Positions 47,312 through 58,763 of a DNA stretch of 64,000 nt are shown piece by piece (the stretch's first letter is position 1; each line of letters opens with the position of its first letter). A program made the position numbers and the translations under genes. This DNA is from Mucor racemosus (taxonomy: Eukaryota > Mucoromycota > Mucoromycetes > Mucorales > Mucoraceae). Under the pieces are notes generated by a model, which was given only the letters and a program-made list of their open reading frames with translations, was not told where the DNA came from and did no database searches. The stretch lies in contig JAPEHQ010000020.1 in NCBI GenBank assembly GCA_027405735.1, positions 806,001 through 870,000 on the forward strand, read 5' to 3'.

Positions 47312-50300
47312 TACTACGGCCGAACTATGCTTCCCTTGGGCATAATGATCTGCCAGATGGGCAGAATAAAATATTTCGTGCAGCTCAGGCAGCCCAGATG
47401 GGCAGAGCAATGAGATCAAGGTTTTTTAGTCAATTTATTAAAGTATATCAATCATAATATAATTAATAATGAAGATAATTTGAATGGGTTAAAACAGATG
47501 TGAGTTACTCTGATTCAACAGAATTGGCTTATTGACGAGATATATCAATTTGAAATTTGGGGTTTGAAAGAGGTCTGTCCATGTTCGTCTTTCGGAGAAC
47601 AAATGGGAACAACGACAACAACCTGTTTGGTAACGCTAAAAATATTTATGCCTTTGTAAATTCCTCTTTGTAACACACAAAATCTTTTTTCTTCCCTACT
47701 CTCTCCTCAGCTCTTTTATTTACGTTTAAAACTACAACAAAAAGACCAATATTTTTTTATAAACTGAAATCAAGAAGCAGGTACAAGTACATGTTCTTCC
47801 TATTGTTTATTTTGAAATAAATTATTAACTGTTAATGTTAGGGCGCGTTATAATATCTTTTTCGAACAAAAAAAGCATGCAGGACTTTATCATTTTGTTC
47901 CATTATCTACGTTATAATCAATGCTTTTTTGGTCTAAAGTCGATATCCACCTGGAGAAAAACTAGTGATTATACAGTAAAAGTACTGTAGTATGTATAGT
48001 ATTGACTTGATTGGAATGAATGAATAAACTCATGTTAGTCTAATTAGTTTCTAAAAAGCATTTATTTCTATTTAGTGGCCAACAGCTAAGAAGAGGAAAA
48101 CAAGATGTTGTCTTGTACTGTATATCACTACCAACTATTAAAGGTACACCATAATTATGATTAGCTTGTTAATTGATTTTACTGATAAATCAATCTTTAT
48201 ACTGTAGGTCAAAAGTAAAGTCGTATTCAGTTCGAAACGCTTGAAACAATTTAATTATGCTAATTTACATGACTTATCATCTCTTGCTCATTTAGCTGCT
48301 ATATTTGAATTTAATATTTCATTTATACTGCTAACCGACTCGTTCGTCCATTAGAGTCAATTCACTATCCTTGATTAGCGTATCTATAATAACGGTCCAT
48401 TATTAGCTCATGGTGTGCAAAGTTATTCAAAGAGGTTGTCTAATCACAAATTTATCTGCTTCAACTGCTGATGTTAAACTAGTATCAAATTAGTTGTGTT
48501 GGCTCGCAATAAAGTAAGGCGTTTTATCAAGTACGATGTTGGCGTTCAATGTATTTTAATTGAATTGAACAGATAAAGATATGCTTCATGCAGAGATCTA
48601 TGAACACAAAAAAATGATCCAAATTGTGGTGCTTCGTCGACCTGTACGAGATTTGTTTGTGGTGATACTTGGTGGATTAAGTGTAATTTAGGTATTTAAT
48701 TGCCAAACGTATCGAATCAAGGTGAAGTTGGTTGATTGATATAACAGATAATAAATGTAATGTTATTTATTGAATGGGTGAATGTAACTGTATCGTACAA
48801 AGTAACACAACTTACTTACAAATGAAAATACTAATTATTCTGATTAACATCAATAGGTTTAAAAAGCATAGTTAAGTGCAATCGTTGCTAATGAATCGCA
48901 TAATTTGATATGCAGAAAAATCTTGAAGTATTCTTCTTACTTTTTTTTGGCAGTGCTACAAATCATCGTTCATTATTACTAAATACTAATGAATTAGAGA
49001 AAATACAGCTGGTAAAAACCTGATATCCAACGATATACATTGAGGTCAAGATAGATAAAAAGTGCATTCCTTGTATAGTGGTGGAAATTGCAACATTTTG
49101 ATGGATAGAAATTACAGGACCAAGATGTTGTGCTTGCCTCAGGATTTTTAAAAGGGCTTAAAAGCATACTTCATCAAACTTATTACTTAGATGTTGAATA
49201 CTCACCATATGCTATTAGAATCATCTTGGTTTTTATTTAATTGCTGTATTATTATAAATCAAGATTTTCATAGCGTATAACAATGATATTGGGATGTTTT
49301 TGATTTTAAATTGACATATATACAGTATATCATAAGGTGGGCTAATGATGCGTTTGATACTAACTGTAGATGGAGCCAGTCAATTTAATTTATGAAATTC
49401 AAATGCAAATACCGAGGAACCATTTGTAAATACTTAGGTTGGTTCTGGTAAAAGCATTGAATAAATTAGCTTGGGATAAAGAGGGTAAGAAGGCGGCAAT
49501 AAGTTCCGGTGGTGGTCATTTTTATTTTTATGATATTGAAGAGGTGGTAGGACTGAAACTCAATGTAAATCACCTCTAACGCAATAATTATAAAGTAAGA
49601 CTATATTATCATCAAATAAACTACCACATAATATTAACATGTATAAAGGTTTACAGTAATAAGCTTGAATCGAGTGGGTACAGCATCGTATATTCTTGAA
49701 AAAGGTCTCAAGTATTATGAAATTTCTTATTTTTAAGACTTACAAGGCTTATAAACGGAATATTAATTTCGAAAATTATTCTTGTCCAGATCATCAATTT
49801 TGGCATTCTTTAATTTTTTTTTTCTGATTTTTCAAATCTAGAGTTAATTATACTACCAATTATAAAAGCAAAAAATATACATATATACAAAAGCTAGCAC
49901 TCTATTTGCTCAATAAAAAATAACAAGCATTTTTATTGCAAAATATTACATGAAAATCCTTTAACCAAAATTCCGTTTCTGGGACAAAAGTGCAAAATTT
50001 CATAACTTAACATTTAATATTAAGCATTTATAAGATGTGTATTATCTATGGCTACAATTTTCTCTCACAATGTAGTATATTTAAATGTTGATTTTGGTAT
50101 CAAAAATTGATTTTTCTGTTTTTTGATCAAAATCATGAGTGTTGGTAAGGATAAAATGAGCCCCGAAAATGTCCGCTACAAAGTCTGAATTTTCAGACCG
50201 TACCTGGTTGAATATAAGAAAAATTATAAAAAAGAAACGCTTTTTTATTTAAAACTTGGATATACCATAGTATAAGAGACTTCGTCGTTTAATCTTTCTA

Positions 50301-50420
50301 TGCTCAATTACGGCGTCGCTCTAGTGGCTCGATTTTTCAAGTTTTTAATAAATGTATGATATGATAGACGGTTTTTCTGGCAGAAAATACACGTTTCTAG
50401 GATAACAGATATTGCCTATT
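47312..50420 (+). repeat. Repeat X, copy 2
   Basis: Starts TACTACGGCCGAACTATGC, same segment order as copy 1, cut off at 50420 by a CACTACGG-ended element. Carries a dynein-like exon fragment (49336-49543) and four TACTGTA/TACAGTA insertions absent from sister copies (47972-47978, 47983-47989, 48116-48122, 48200-48206) plus a fifth likely one at 49321-49327. Confidence 0.7.
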
Positions 50421-51617
50421 CACTACGGCCAAATGTTTCAGCCCATGAGCTGAAATTTTTGGTGTAAATTTTTACTTCAGTGAATATGGTTAACGTCTGA
50501 TCGATTAGCCCCTGAGCTGAAAGTACATTTCAGCTCATATGATCATCAAACTGCCCATATGGTCTTAAAGATTTCACCACATATGCTCATCAAACTGCCT
50601 ATGTGGGCTTAAACATCTCAGCTCATAATGTATCTTTTAGCAGAGTATTTTTATATTAGCATCTTTTGATATAACAAAAACCATTGTTGCTGTAAAAATT
50701 ATGGCTATAAACATATTTACAAATGATGATAATCGTAAATTTATTGGCTGTTTCATGTATTGCTCTACATCAACAACGCATTGAAATGCATTGTCTATAA
50801 TCTATATTGATAAAAGCAAATGTAATTTAAAAACCCATTCCAGTAAAAAAATGCAATGGGATTTTGAGAACTGCACGATGCTCATGTACAAGAAACCGAT
50901 TTGTGCTCATACGATCAGCTCATTATGCTCCCGGTCAGATTTTATTATTAATTATTATGCACAAATAGGGACGATGATATGCGTATGGGCTGATATATCA
51001 GAAGTTTACCCAGATGTAGAAATCCAGGAACAACTATTGAAATCCAACATGGCATGACATTTAGTGATTCATACTAAATGTCATACATAACCACTAGCAT
51101 TAACAGCGACTATCAGGAAGCTTCAGGAACACTTGGCAACAATGAAACATAGGCAATCCTACATCTTATCCAAATAATGCAATCACAGATTCCCAATTCC
51201 ACAAATTCCATTGTATATGATTTGTTCCCAAATTATATCAAGTACCTCAATACCCGGCAATTCATTAACAATAATATTAATAATCATATAATTATCTAGA
51301 AAACATATAAATATAAAGCATCAATGAATTAATAAAATGGATCTTTTAGCAGAGTATTTTTATATTAGTATTTTTTGATATAACATGGGCAATTTTATTA
51401 TTATGGGATTAACGTCATGCACAAGGACAGAATCTATAATCCTGCACATACAGGGGGCTTTTCGTTGTGCTCTTGTGCAGTTTCTTTTGTTGTGCCCATG
51501 TGCATCTTGACTATCTTTTTAGCCATATTCAGTGGGCACAACAGCTCAGGCTATAGTGTTGTGCAGCCCACCTGGGCACAGCAAAAGTACCTTGAGCAGT
51601 ACAGGCCGGCACTAGTG
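50421..51617. repeat. CACTACGG-ended element, nested with LTR pieces
   Basis: Left end CACTACGGCCAAATG (50421), right end on the minus strand CACTAGTGCCGGCC (51617), flanked on both sides by ATT, a possible 3-bp target duplication. Contains two tandem units of about 46 bp (CATCAAACTGCC words, about 50540-50630), an LTR 3' tail at about 50636-50680, the repeat shared with 41311-41838, and a solo LTR at 50991-51385. Confidence 0.45.
50991..51385. mobile_element. Solo LTR, 395 bp
   Basis: Begins TGATATATCAG and ends TTGATATAACA, flanked by the perfect 5-bp duplication TGGGC (50986-50990 and 51386-51390). It interrupts the repeat that is continuous at 41311-41838, which confirms the boundaries. 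Another copy of its 3' end is seen at about 50636-50680. Confidence 0.8.
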
Positions 51618-52110
51618 ATTATTCATACCTTCTAAGGTCAGCAAGCTCACCAGTTCTCAACGAATATGGATCAAAATGAGCTCCCGTTGCAATGTGTAAT
51701 GAAGCAAATTATCACTATAACAATTCACAGCAGTAAGGCTTATCTCAAGTGTTCCTATAAATACTACAAGGAAATCTTTCCATAATTCCTTGTAGAATTA
51801 TCTGTCTTGTCGGTTTTCGAGGATATTAAACTGCCAATTTTGAAGCCAATTCCATTTCTAACTCATATTGAAATGTAATTCTTATAAATAGTCTTTTAAA
51901 CCAAGACCTAGAAGTTCTTGGTTCTTTCTTTTACCATTAGTTTTTCTAGTAATAAAGCCTACGTTCCCCATGATAAATGTTACTAGTCTTTATTATTATT
52001 CTTTTTATAAATAAGAAGATTGTATGTATCCATAAACTCTCATGTCTTTCTTCCGTTTTACATCCTTATCTAATTTACAAATAAAAACACCAACCTTCCT
52101 TCAACCAATA
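51618..52110. repeat. Repeat Z, copy b (first part)
   Basis: Diverged relative of 12770-13260, partly inverted (51810-51935 against 12980-12830). Non-coding. Confidence 0.4.
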
Positions 52111-52825
52111 TGCAGTGGAAGTACATACTAAAAACGCTTGATAATAAGAAAATAACCTAATTTTTAAATGTCGCTCATAAAATATGATGCCATTTGAAAT
52201 ATAAACAACAATAATAAACAGACGCTTCAATTGAACACAATAACAAACGCATGCTAAAAATATGAAATGTCTTTTTTGAACCATACATGTCGTGTAGACA
52301 ATAGCACCCTTGATCACGGCGCAGTCAATTACACAAATAATATATATATCAAAATAGGATTCTATCCGAATCAATAATAATAAACAAAGATATCAATTTA
52401 GTCAACTGCTCATCTAAATTGAAGTTGTACTATCAATATAAACAAGATTCAAGCATATAAAAATTAATCCTTAATTCAAGGTTACATAAAATAAATATAA
52501 CAATAATAAACAGCCATTTCCCAAAAGATCAATATTGTCACACTTGACATCAATCCCTTATGGTCAATGCTCTACATGATTTACTCCTTAAAATATTAAA
52601 TCAATAACAATGTACTTAAAACTCGAAGATTACTAAATATAAATCCATTCAAGTTTGATGGTATCAAAATTCTCCAAATCTCTATAAATACCCTCATACT
52701 TTTTCAATTATTTTAAATCTTCAGAAATCTTTTGTAATAAAAAACTTTAGCTGGTTATAATTGTATGCCTATCGCTTTTTATTTTTATATCTTTTATTTT
52801 TAGTAAACAACATCGTTATTTACTG
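52111..52825 (+). mobile_element. Solo LTR of the same gypsy family
   Basis: About 715 bp, clearly diverged from the LTRs at 4290 and 10336 but collinear (TGCAGTGGAAGTACATAC start, GTTATTTACTGAA end). Flanks CAATA and CAATG may be a decayed 5-bp duplication. Shows that the family has inserted and recombined out here well before the young full-length copy. Confidence 0.8.
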
Positions 52826-53990
52826 AACAATGTTGTTCACTGATCTCTAACATTAAAAAGCATATCATTAGAATATTATTTTGAGCATAATATTTATCCA
52901 AGATCACATATCATTACACAATGGCAGTAGGTGCTTCTAGTGGTGATCCCTATAATTGCAAAAGGTTCAGCCACTTCTAGCTGCTGTGGAAATGGAGAAA
53001 TAAAAACTCGTACGTGTTCAAACTATTTTGTATGAATTGTTTCAGATATTCTTTGAAAATTTTTATAAAATCAAATAATGATTCAAAATTGAATTTTGAA
53101 ATTGTACTTATTGGACAGTAGATGTACAAAAAATATACCTTGATTTCATTAGCTAATAGCTGTTTTTGAAGGATTTTTGGACACGTTTTTGAAAAAAAAT
53201 ATCCTTTCTTCTGCTTGACAGAAATTTAATAACTGGAAAAATGCTTGAAATCAATGAATATTGATCCAAATGGACTGCAATTTTCAAAATATATACTACA
53301 GCTGTAACAGCATCAAGAAGTATTATTTTAGTATTCCATTAATTTGCTGTTTAAATCGTAAGAATCAAGTGCCCACTTTTCCTCAGTAAGTTTGATGGCT
53401 CAGCAGACCATTCTAAAATTAGAAATAGTGCTAAATCGGCCCAAATCAGCATGTATGGCAATGAAAACTACCGAAATTAATAAGTAAATGTCCTTTTCAT
53501 TTATGATCAAAGTTGCAGTGTAACGTGCTTTACATCTATTTTTTTTAAAAAATACGGATTTCCAATATCAATTTAAGTAAGTATAAGCAAATATATACCA
53601 AAAAATCGCAAGTCTTAATAACAAAATATTATATTTGGTTTTCTTGAGCATTTTCTAATCCATTGATGATGAAACGATTGCAAAAATGCATTCTATCACT
53701 GGTAACTATACTTTATTCGTACGTATTTCTTTGCAAAATCCCCATCAAAACTATAAGTTCTTAACTTCAGGTATGGCTGTATCGAAATGATCATTACAAT
53801 GCAATGCATGTTTTCAATCTAATTCAAACTATTTTTAAACAGCTGAGAAATTTATAGTAATCATATTAAAAATAAAATATTACATTAAAATTTTTTTATT
53901 GCAATAACATGTATTATATATTTAATTGGTATATTTACAAAAGGGAGCGCTTTTTAAGTATATAAAAAAGTCGTCAGTATATATATATAT
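52826..53990. repeat. Repeat Z, copy b (second part)
   Basis: 52930-53760 is a diverged relative of 13290-13800. The end is an AT-rich stretch with a TATATATATATATATA run at 53978-53992. No gene. Confidence 0.4.
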
Positions 53991-54026
53991 ATAGGGTGGA
54001 AGAAGAATAATGAAGAAAAAAACTAT

Positions 54027-55845
54027 TTAAGCAGGACAGTAAGGAGCAATTGCTTCGCCAGTAGAAGAAGGATGAATAAAAGAGTCAATTGAAACATACA
54101 AAGTATAAATCATAATACCCACACCAAAGATCATCAAAAGAGCATTAAGAGCCTTATCAATAAGCTTCTTACAGACCTTGTAATGAAACATACCAGGGAA
54201 AATGAAGCACAAAGGTACACAAGCAACTGAACCAACCAATGAAACAAATTTATCAAGGTTATCACCACCAATACCAAAGGCAATAGCAGCACAAAGTACA
54301 CATAAAACAATTCTATAGACATTCTTGGACCATTTCACACCAAGACTATCTCTACCAGATCTAAATTTACGGAAAAGACCATTTTCGATAATCTTTAAAG
54401 CAGGGAAAAGCATCAAAGGAGCAGTTAAACAAATAGCCAAAGAATATAACAATTCGACGGCAATAGTAAGTTTGTTATCCATAGGGAAATTGTAAATGAC
54501 AGCAGATTGAATAGTATCACCATAAGCCAAATAAGAAATAGTTCCAATCAAAATATAAATAATGCAAACAATAAGCATACCCAAAGTAAGAACAAAGGGG
54601 AATTTTTCAGGACGCTCCATGGATTCAACGATAGGAATAATAAGACCAATACCTTCAAATGAGAATGTAGCTGTACCAATCATAAGAGCAAAATTAGCAG
54701 GATTAACAGCAGCAACATTAGGGCCAACACCGTGGACAGCTAATTGATCAGCAGCAAAATAAATGATACAAATCAAACCAAACAAGATAAAGACATCTGC
54801 AATAATAGCAGTAAAAGATAATTTTGCAATATGTCTAACCAAAGCAAGTGGAATCAAAATAACAAGGGGCATCCAAACATAATATTTTTGTTCGATTCCG
54901 GCAGTACAGTTTGAAAGGACGTCGACAGCATTAAGGAGATTACCAGACACAAAAATGAAATAAGAACAAACAAAGCCAATTTGAGAAATAACGATAAAGA
55001 ACAAGACCAAGTAACGAAGGGTTTGGCCATAAAGTAAGCCACCCATATCACCATAAGATCCACCGATAATCTTTTGTGTATTCACTAATCTCAAGAAAGC
55101 AAACAAACAAATTAATGCAATTACAATCATTAATACAATTGATAATGCTAAACCACCATTTTGAAACCTATTATAAACTAGTTTTTAGCCTTTTTTTTTT
55201 TTTTTTTTTGCTATACTTCCACAATATTTAAACTACTTACGCTTTAGGTAAAAACAGCACACCAGAACCAATAAATGCCTTGAGAAACATAAACATTGCC
55301 TTTCCAACCGAAGCTTTGGGCGTTGTGTCTTGAATATCTTCAACCATTTCCTCACCAATAGTAGATTCCTCATGTTTATGAATTGAAGATTTTTGTGAAA
55401 TGTAACTTTGTCTCTTTTCTGGATCTACCATACTATTGCGATGCGACGAATTACCTACATAGTTATCATCTAAACGTTCACCAGCAAAATTACTATACAA
55501 GGAAATAGATGAAATAGTTCTTGCCATGGATCTTCTTTTGGCAGCGACCGAAGCAAATGAAGTTGTTCTACTATTGATCTTGGGTCTCGGTGATGGGCGA
55601 ATATTACCAGTAGTATTGACTCGATTGGATTCATCAAAATGAGGACGACGGATATGATTTGGCATTGTGTTAGTAGATTCAGAATTTGTACGAGATGTAG
55701 GAGCACCTTCATCTTCTATAATATCAGCAAATTGGGCATGACTAGCTTGACGGGATCCACCAGTAGGTCTATGCCTTGGGAGATCATATGATTTACTACG
55801 AATTTTTGCAAGATCAGCGGTACCTCTAATATTTTCGTTTGACAT
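54027..55845 (-). CDS. Avt3/Avt4-type vacuolar amino-acid transporter (two exons)
   Basis: Exons 55845-55241 and 55167-54027 give 581 residues. A hydrophilic, Ser/Arg-rich N-terminus of about 185 residues precedes the transporter core, which opens with the family hallmark FLKAFIGSGVLFLPKAF, split by the intron. About eleven hydrophobic segments follow, including FSFEGIGLIIPIVESM, a conserved AAAP-family stretch. Fungal members of this branch (Avt3, Avt4, S. pombe Avt3) sit in the vacuole membrane and export neutral or basic amino acids to the cytosol; the long N-terminal extension is characteristic of the branch. The 73-bp intron contains a 19-base homopolymer run. ATG at 55845 is preceded by a poly-T/poly-A leader. 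Function by homology; substrate not assigned. Confidence 0.88.
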
Positions 55846-55899
55846 TTTTTTTTTTTTTTTTTAAAAAAAAAGAAATTTATGGATTTTTTGAAAGGCAAG

Positions 55900-57277
55900 A
55901 AAAGATTCAATTGCATTATATATGTATTCGAACCGGTTATTGAATTTTTTCCGAATAAAGCTTCTTTTTTAAGATTTAGACGGAGAAGTACTAATTGGTA
56001 TGAACATCAAAACTGAAACCCTCTATTATTTCAAGGCATCTTATACGTCATGTTACACATTGAAGAAAGCTGGTAGATGTTTATTTTCCTTTTTCTTTTT
56101 TCTAATTGCTTAATTACCAAAATATTAGAAAGGTTTAATTCCATGTACATGATTAATTTGACAGATTACATGTTTGAAACGGGAAGTATTTTCCTCTTAT
56201 TGTTAGTGTTTGTTGTACTAGAAGTGAAAAGATCGCCATTACTTGACCATAATGGAATTTCTGTGTATCGTACGTCAGTTTCCATTTTTCTAAATTCAGA
56301 TCTCTCCACTTTTGTTGGACGTTGCCTTGGTAACAAATAAAATGATATCATTGTCTTTTCATTCATTGGATAGATCTAATTTACCCCGCTGCAAGTTTTT
56401 TGTTTGTGTAAATGACATCAAAATAATGATACAGTGAAATCGATCAATAAAAAAAAAAATTAGCGATTAACTCTAAAGCACTAGCCAAAAAAACTAGCTT
56501 AGGTTTATTTTTACTGCATGTGCCCTAAATCAATTTGTACTTGATTTCCTTTTGAGGCCAGAAAAGAAAGATGAACAGGGAAAATGAAGAAGGAATCAAT
56601 CACAAATCAGTCAACCCTGGAGTCCCTAGCATTATTGATTCGTGCTTGAAAGTTTTCTATAGCTGATACCCAATGGTTTTATTGTTCAAAATGGGTGTTC
56701 TATAATCTGATAAACTATTCTAGAAAATAAACTATTACCTAAATGTATAGACAAGTGTTGAATAACATCAGTTTACTGTTTTATTTCCCAACAGAGCATT
56801 CCTAATTATACAACATGCATGACAAAGACATAGTTTAATTACTTTCAGTATTCCATTGCGGAGATCAGCTTGGACTAATTGCTTCGATTACAGTCAGTTT
56901 ATAATATGAAACAACACCTATATTTTGAATACCAGAATAAACCTTGTACAATGCTGAAAAAAAAAAGACTGTATTATAGAAAATCTTTTTAATGTTTCGG
57001 AAAGTACACTTAGCATGTTTATATGAAAAACTAAATTAGCTGTTTCAAAAAAATAGTGCCATAAATGCATCCATTTTATAGCCTCATTCATTTATAAAAT
57101 GCAATGTTGAATCAAGCAATCTAAAAAAAAAAAAAACGTTACACACGCTTAATGAAGGGTGGAACAACAGAAAATGATAATATATCTAAATCTAACTAGT
57201 ATTAATATTTAATATGTATATTTCTCACGAAAATTAAACGCCTCAATAAGCTTTACAGTAACTGTTCTGTGGAATAA
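55900..57277. other. Intergenic
   Basis: Contains short open frames on both strands around 56077-56366 that I do not trust. No recognised gene or repeat. Confidence 0.45.
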
Positions 57278-57589
57278 TACAGTATTTCCACTTGAAATTC
57301 AGACATTTCAGGAAAATATTTAGACGATTTCCAATTGAATTTTGAACGATTGTAGTTATATATTGAGACAGAGTAAAAATGAAGCCTAGACAAAGCGAGA
57401 ATGCAAATTCATAAAAATTGTGAGTAATTTTTGAACGAATAAAGTATTGTTTCTAGATGCTAGTTGTTTATTATGATAAATATTTAAATTGAGCGTATGT
57501 CCAAAATAATAAAACTGAAAAAGTACAATGTCCCAAAGAGAACCTTTACTCATTAAAAGGTACAATATTACTCAAGCATTCTGTATTGC

Positions 57590-57960
57590 TATTCAAGGAC
57601 TACAAGGCTTCTCTCTGTCTGTCTGTCTGTCTGTCTCTATCTGTCTTTTCTCGAGTATTGTTTTTAAAGCTCTCGTGGTTACTGCGCTTCAAAATTTGCT
57701 ATTATGATGATGTATCTACTGCTTCTGCGTGATCATAAGGTTTTTTCCCCTCTGCTACCTTTTGGAGAAGGTTTTTTTAAGCCTGTCGTCTTTCCTTTTG
57801 GCTCAATACTGATGTTTTTTTCAAGACTGGTGTTATTTACTCAAAATCTAAAGGTTTTTCCCCTCAAGGGCTGGTGCATTTGAAAGGCATTCTGAGGACT
57901 TGTTCTAAACTAAGCACGATTTAATTTGCATGCTTTAAGGAGCTTGTCTGGAATGCTTTA
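57590..57960. ncRNA. Candidate structured RNA locus (low confidence)
   Basis: Noticeably GC-richer than its surroundings, between the two left ends of the Fanzor element. It starts with a (CTGT)n microsatellite (about 57614-57645) and contains stem candidates such as ACCTTTTGGAGAAGGT and two related AAGGTTTTTCCCCTC words. No reading frame fits. It could be part of a guide RNA for the Fanzor or merely old leader sequence. Confidence 0.2.
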
Positions 57961-58304
57961 TGAATCTGTAAGTGATTTCTTGCAATAACATATTTATTTA
58001 TCACTGATATATTTTTTTCATTAGAGTTAACAAATGAAGGTGTGTTGCGGTGGTAAAATTGTTGAGTTATTTTTTATTAGATTTATGTAATTGAGCGACT
58101 GAAAGTTTTTATTAAAATTAAGCTAAGATTTGACCTGTTCAATGTTATATTGCAACTGCAAAATTGAATTATTATTATATATTTTAGAACAGATAAAGAA
58201 AAGAAAATTACGAATGTGAAATTTGGCTATTTATATTAAACTTATTTGTTATTGTTATGCTATTTTTTGTTATCTTGTTTTCATTTCATCACAAACCTCA
58301 AATA

Positions 58305-58436
58305 CAGACTTTACACTTGAAATTTAGACGTTTTTATTATTTTTTTGAACGAAACAGAAATAAAATTTAGACAAAATAGAGACAAAAATTTGTATGAAAT
58401 GAGAATGGGATTTTAGATAAAGTCAGTGTCAATTCA
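58305..58436 (+). repeat. Inner left terminal repeat of the Fanzor element
   Basis: TA at 58303-58304 then CAGACTTTACACTTGAAATT. About 70 bases further in are roughly 70 percent identical to the inverted right end (AATAAAATTTAGACAAAATA...TTTTAGATAAAGT). The first left end, 57280-57420, is related. Confidence 0.65.
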
Positions 58437-58763
58437 CACTAAAATGAATTTGATTTGAGATAAATATGTAGATTCAATCAAGCAATGTATTTCTGGATTA
58501 TCATCGTCTTCTTCTTAATTTAATCCCCGAACTTTGGTAATGATAAAAGTTGCAACAGATGGAAACAAATGCTAGCAATTACATAAAACTAGTACATAGT
58601 TGTAAGGTGTTTATCATATATTGACTGCTTGGATACCCGGTAAATACCGATTGATGTATGAAAACCTCATATTGTACATTGCCTCCACACGTAAAGGCAG
58701 CTTTTTATCCTCCTTTTTTTTTTTTACTTATTTTCTACATCCCATCATCTGCAACAATCGATA

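Noticed and set aside
56077..56366. Overlapping short frames on both strands
   Set aside because: Neither has splice context, leader or recognisable composition; the minus-strand one looks slightly more protein-like but has no other support.
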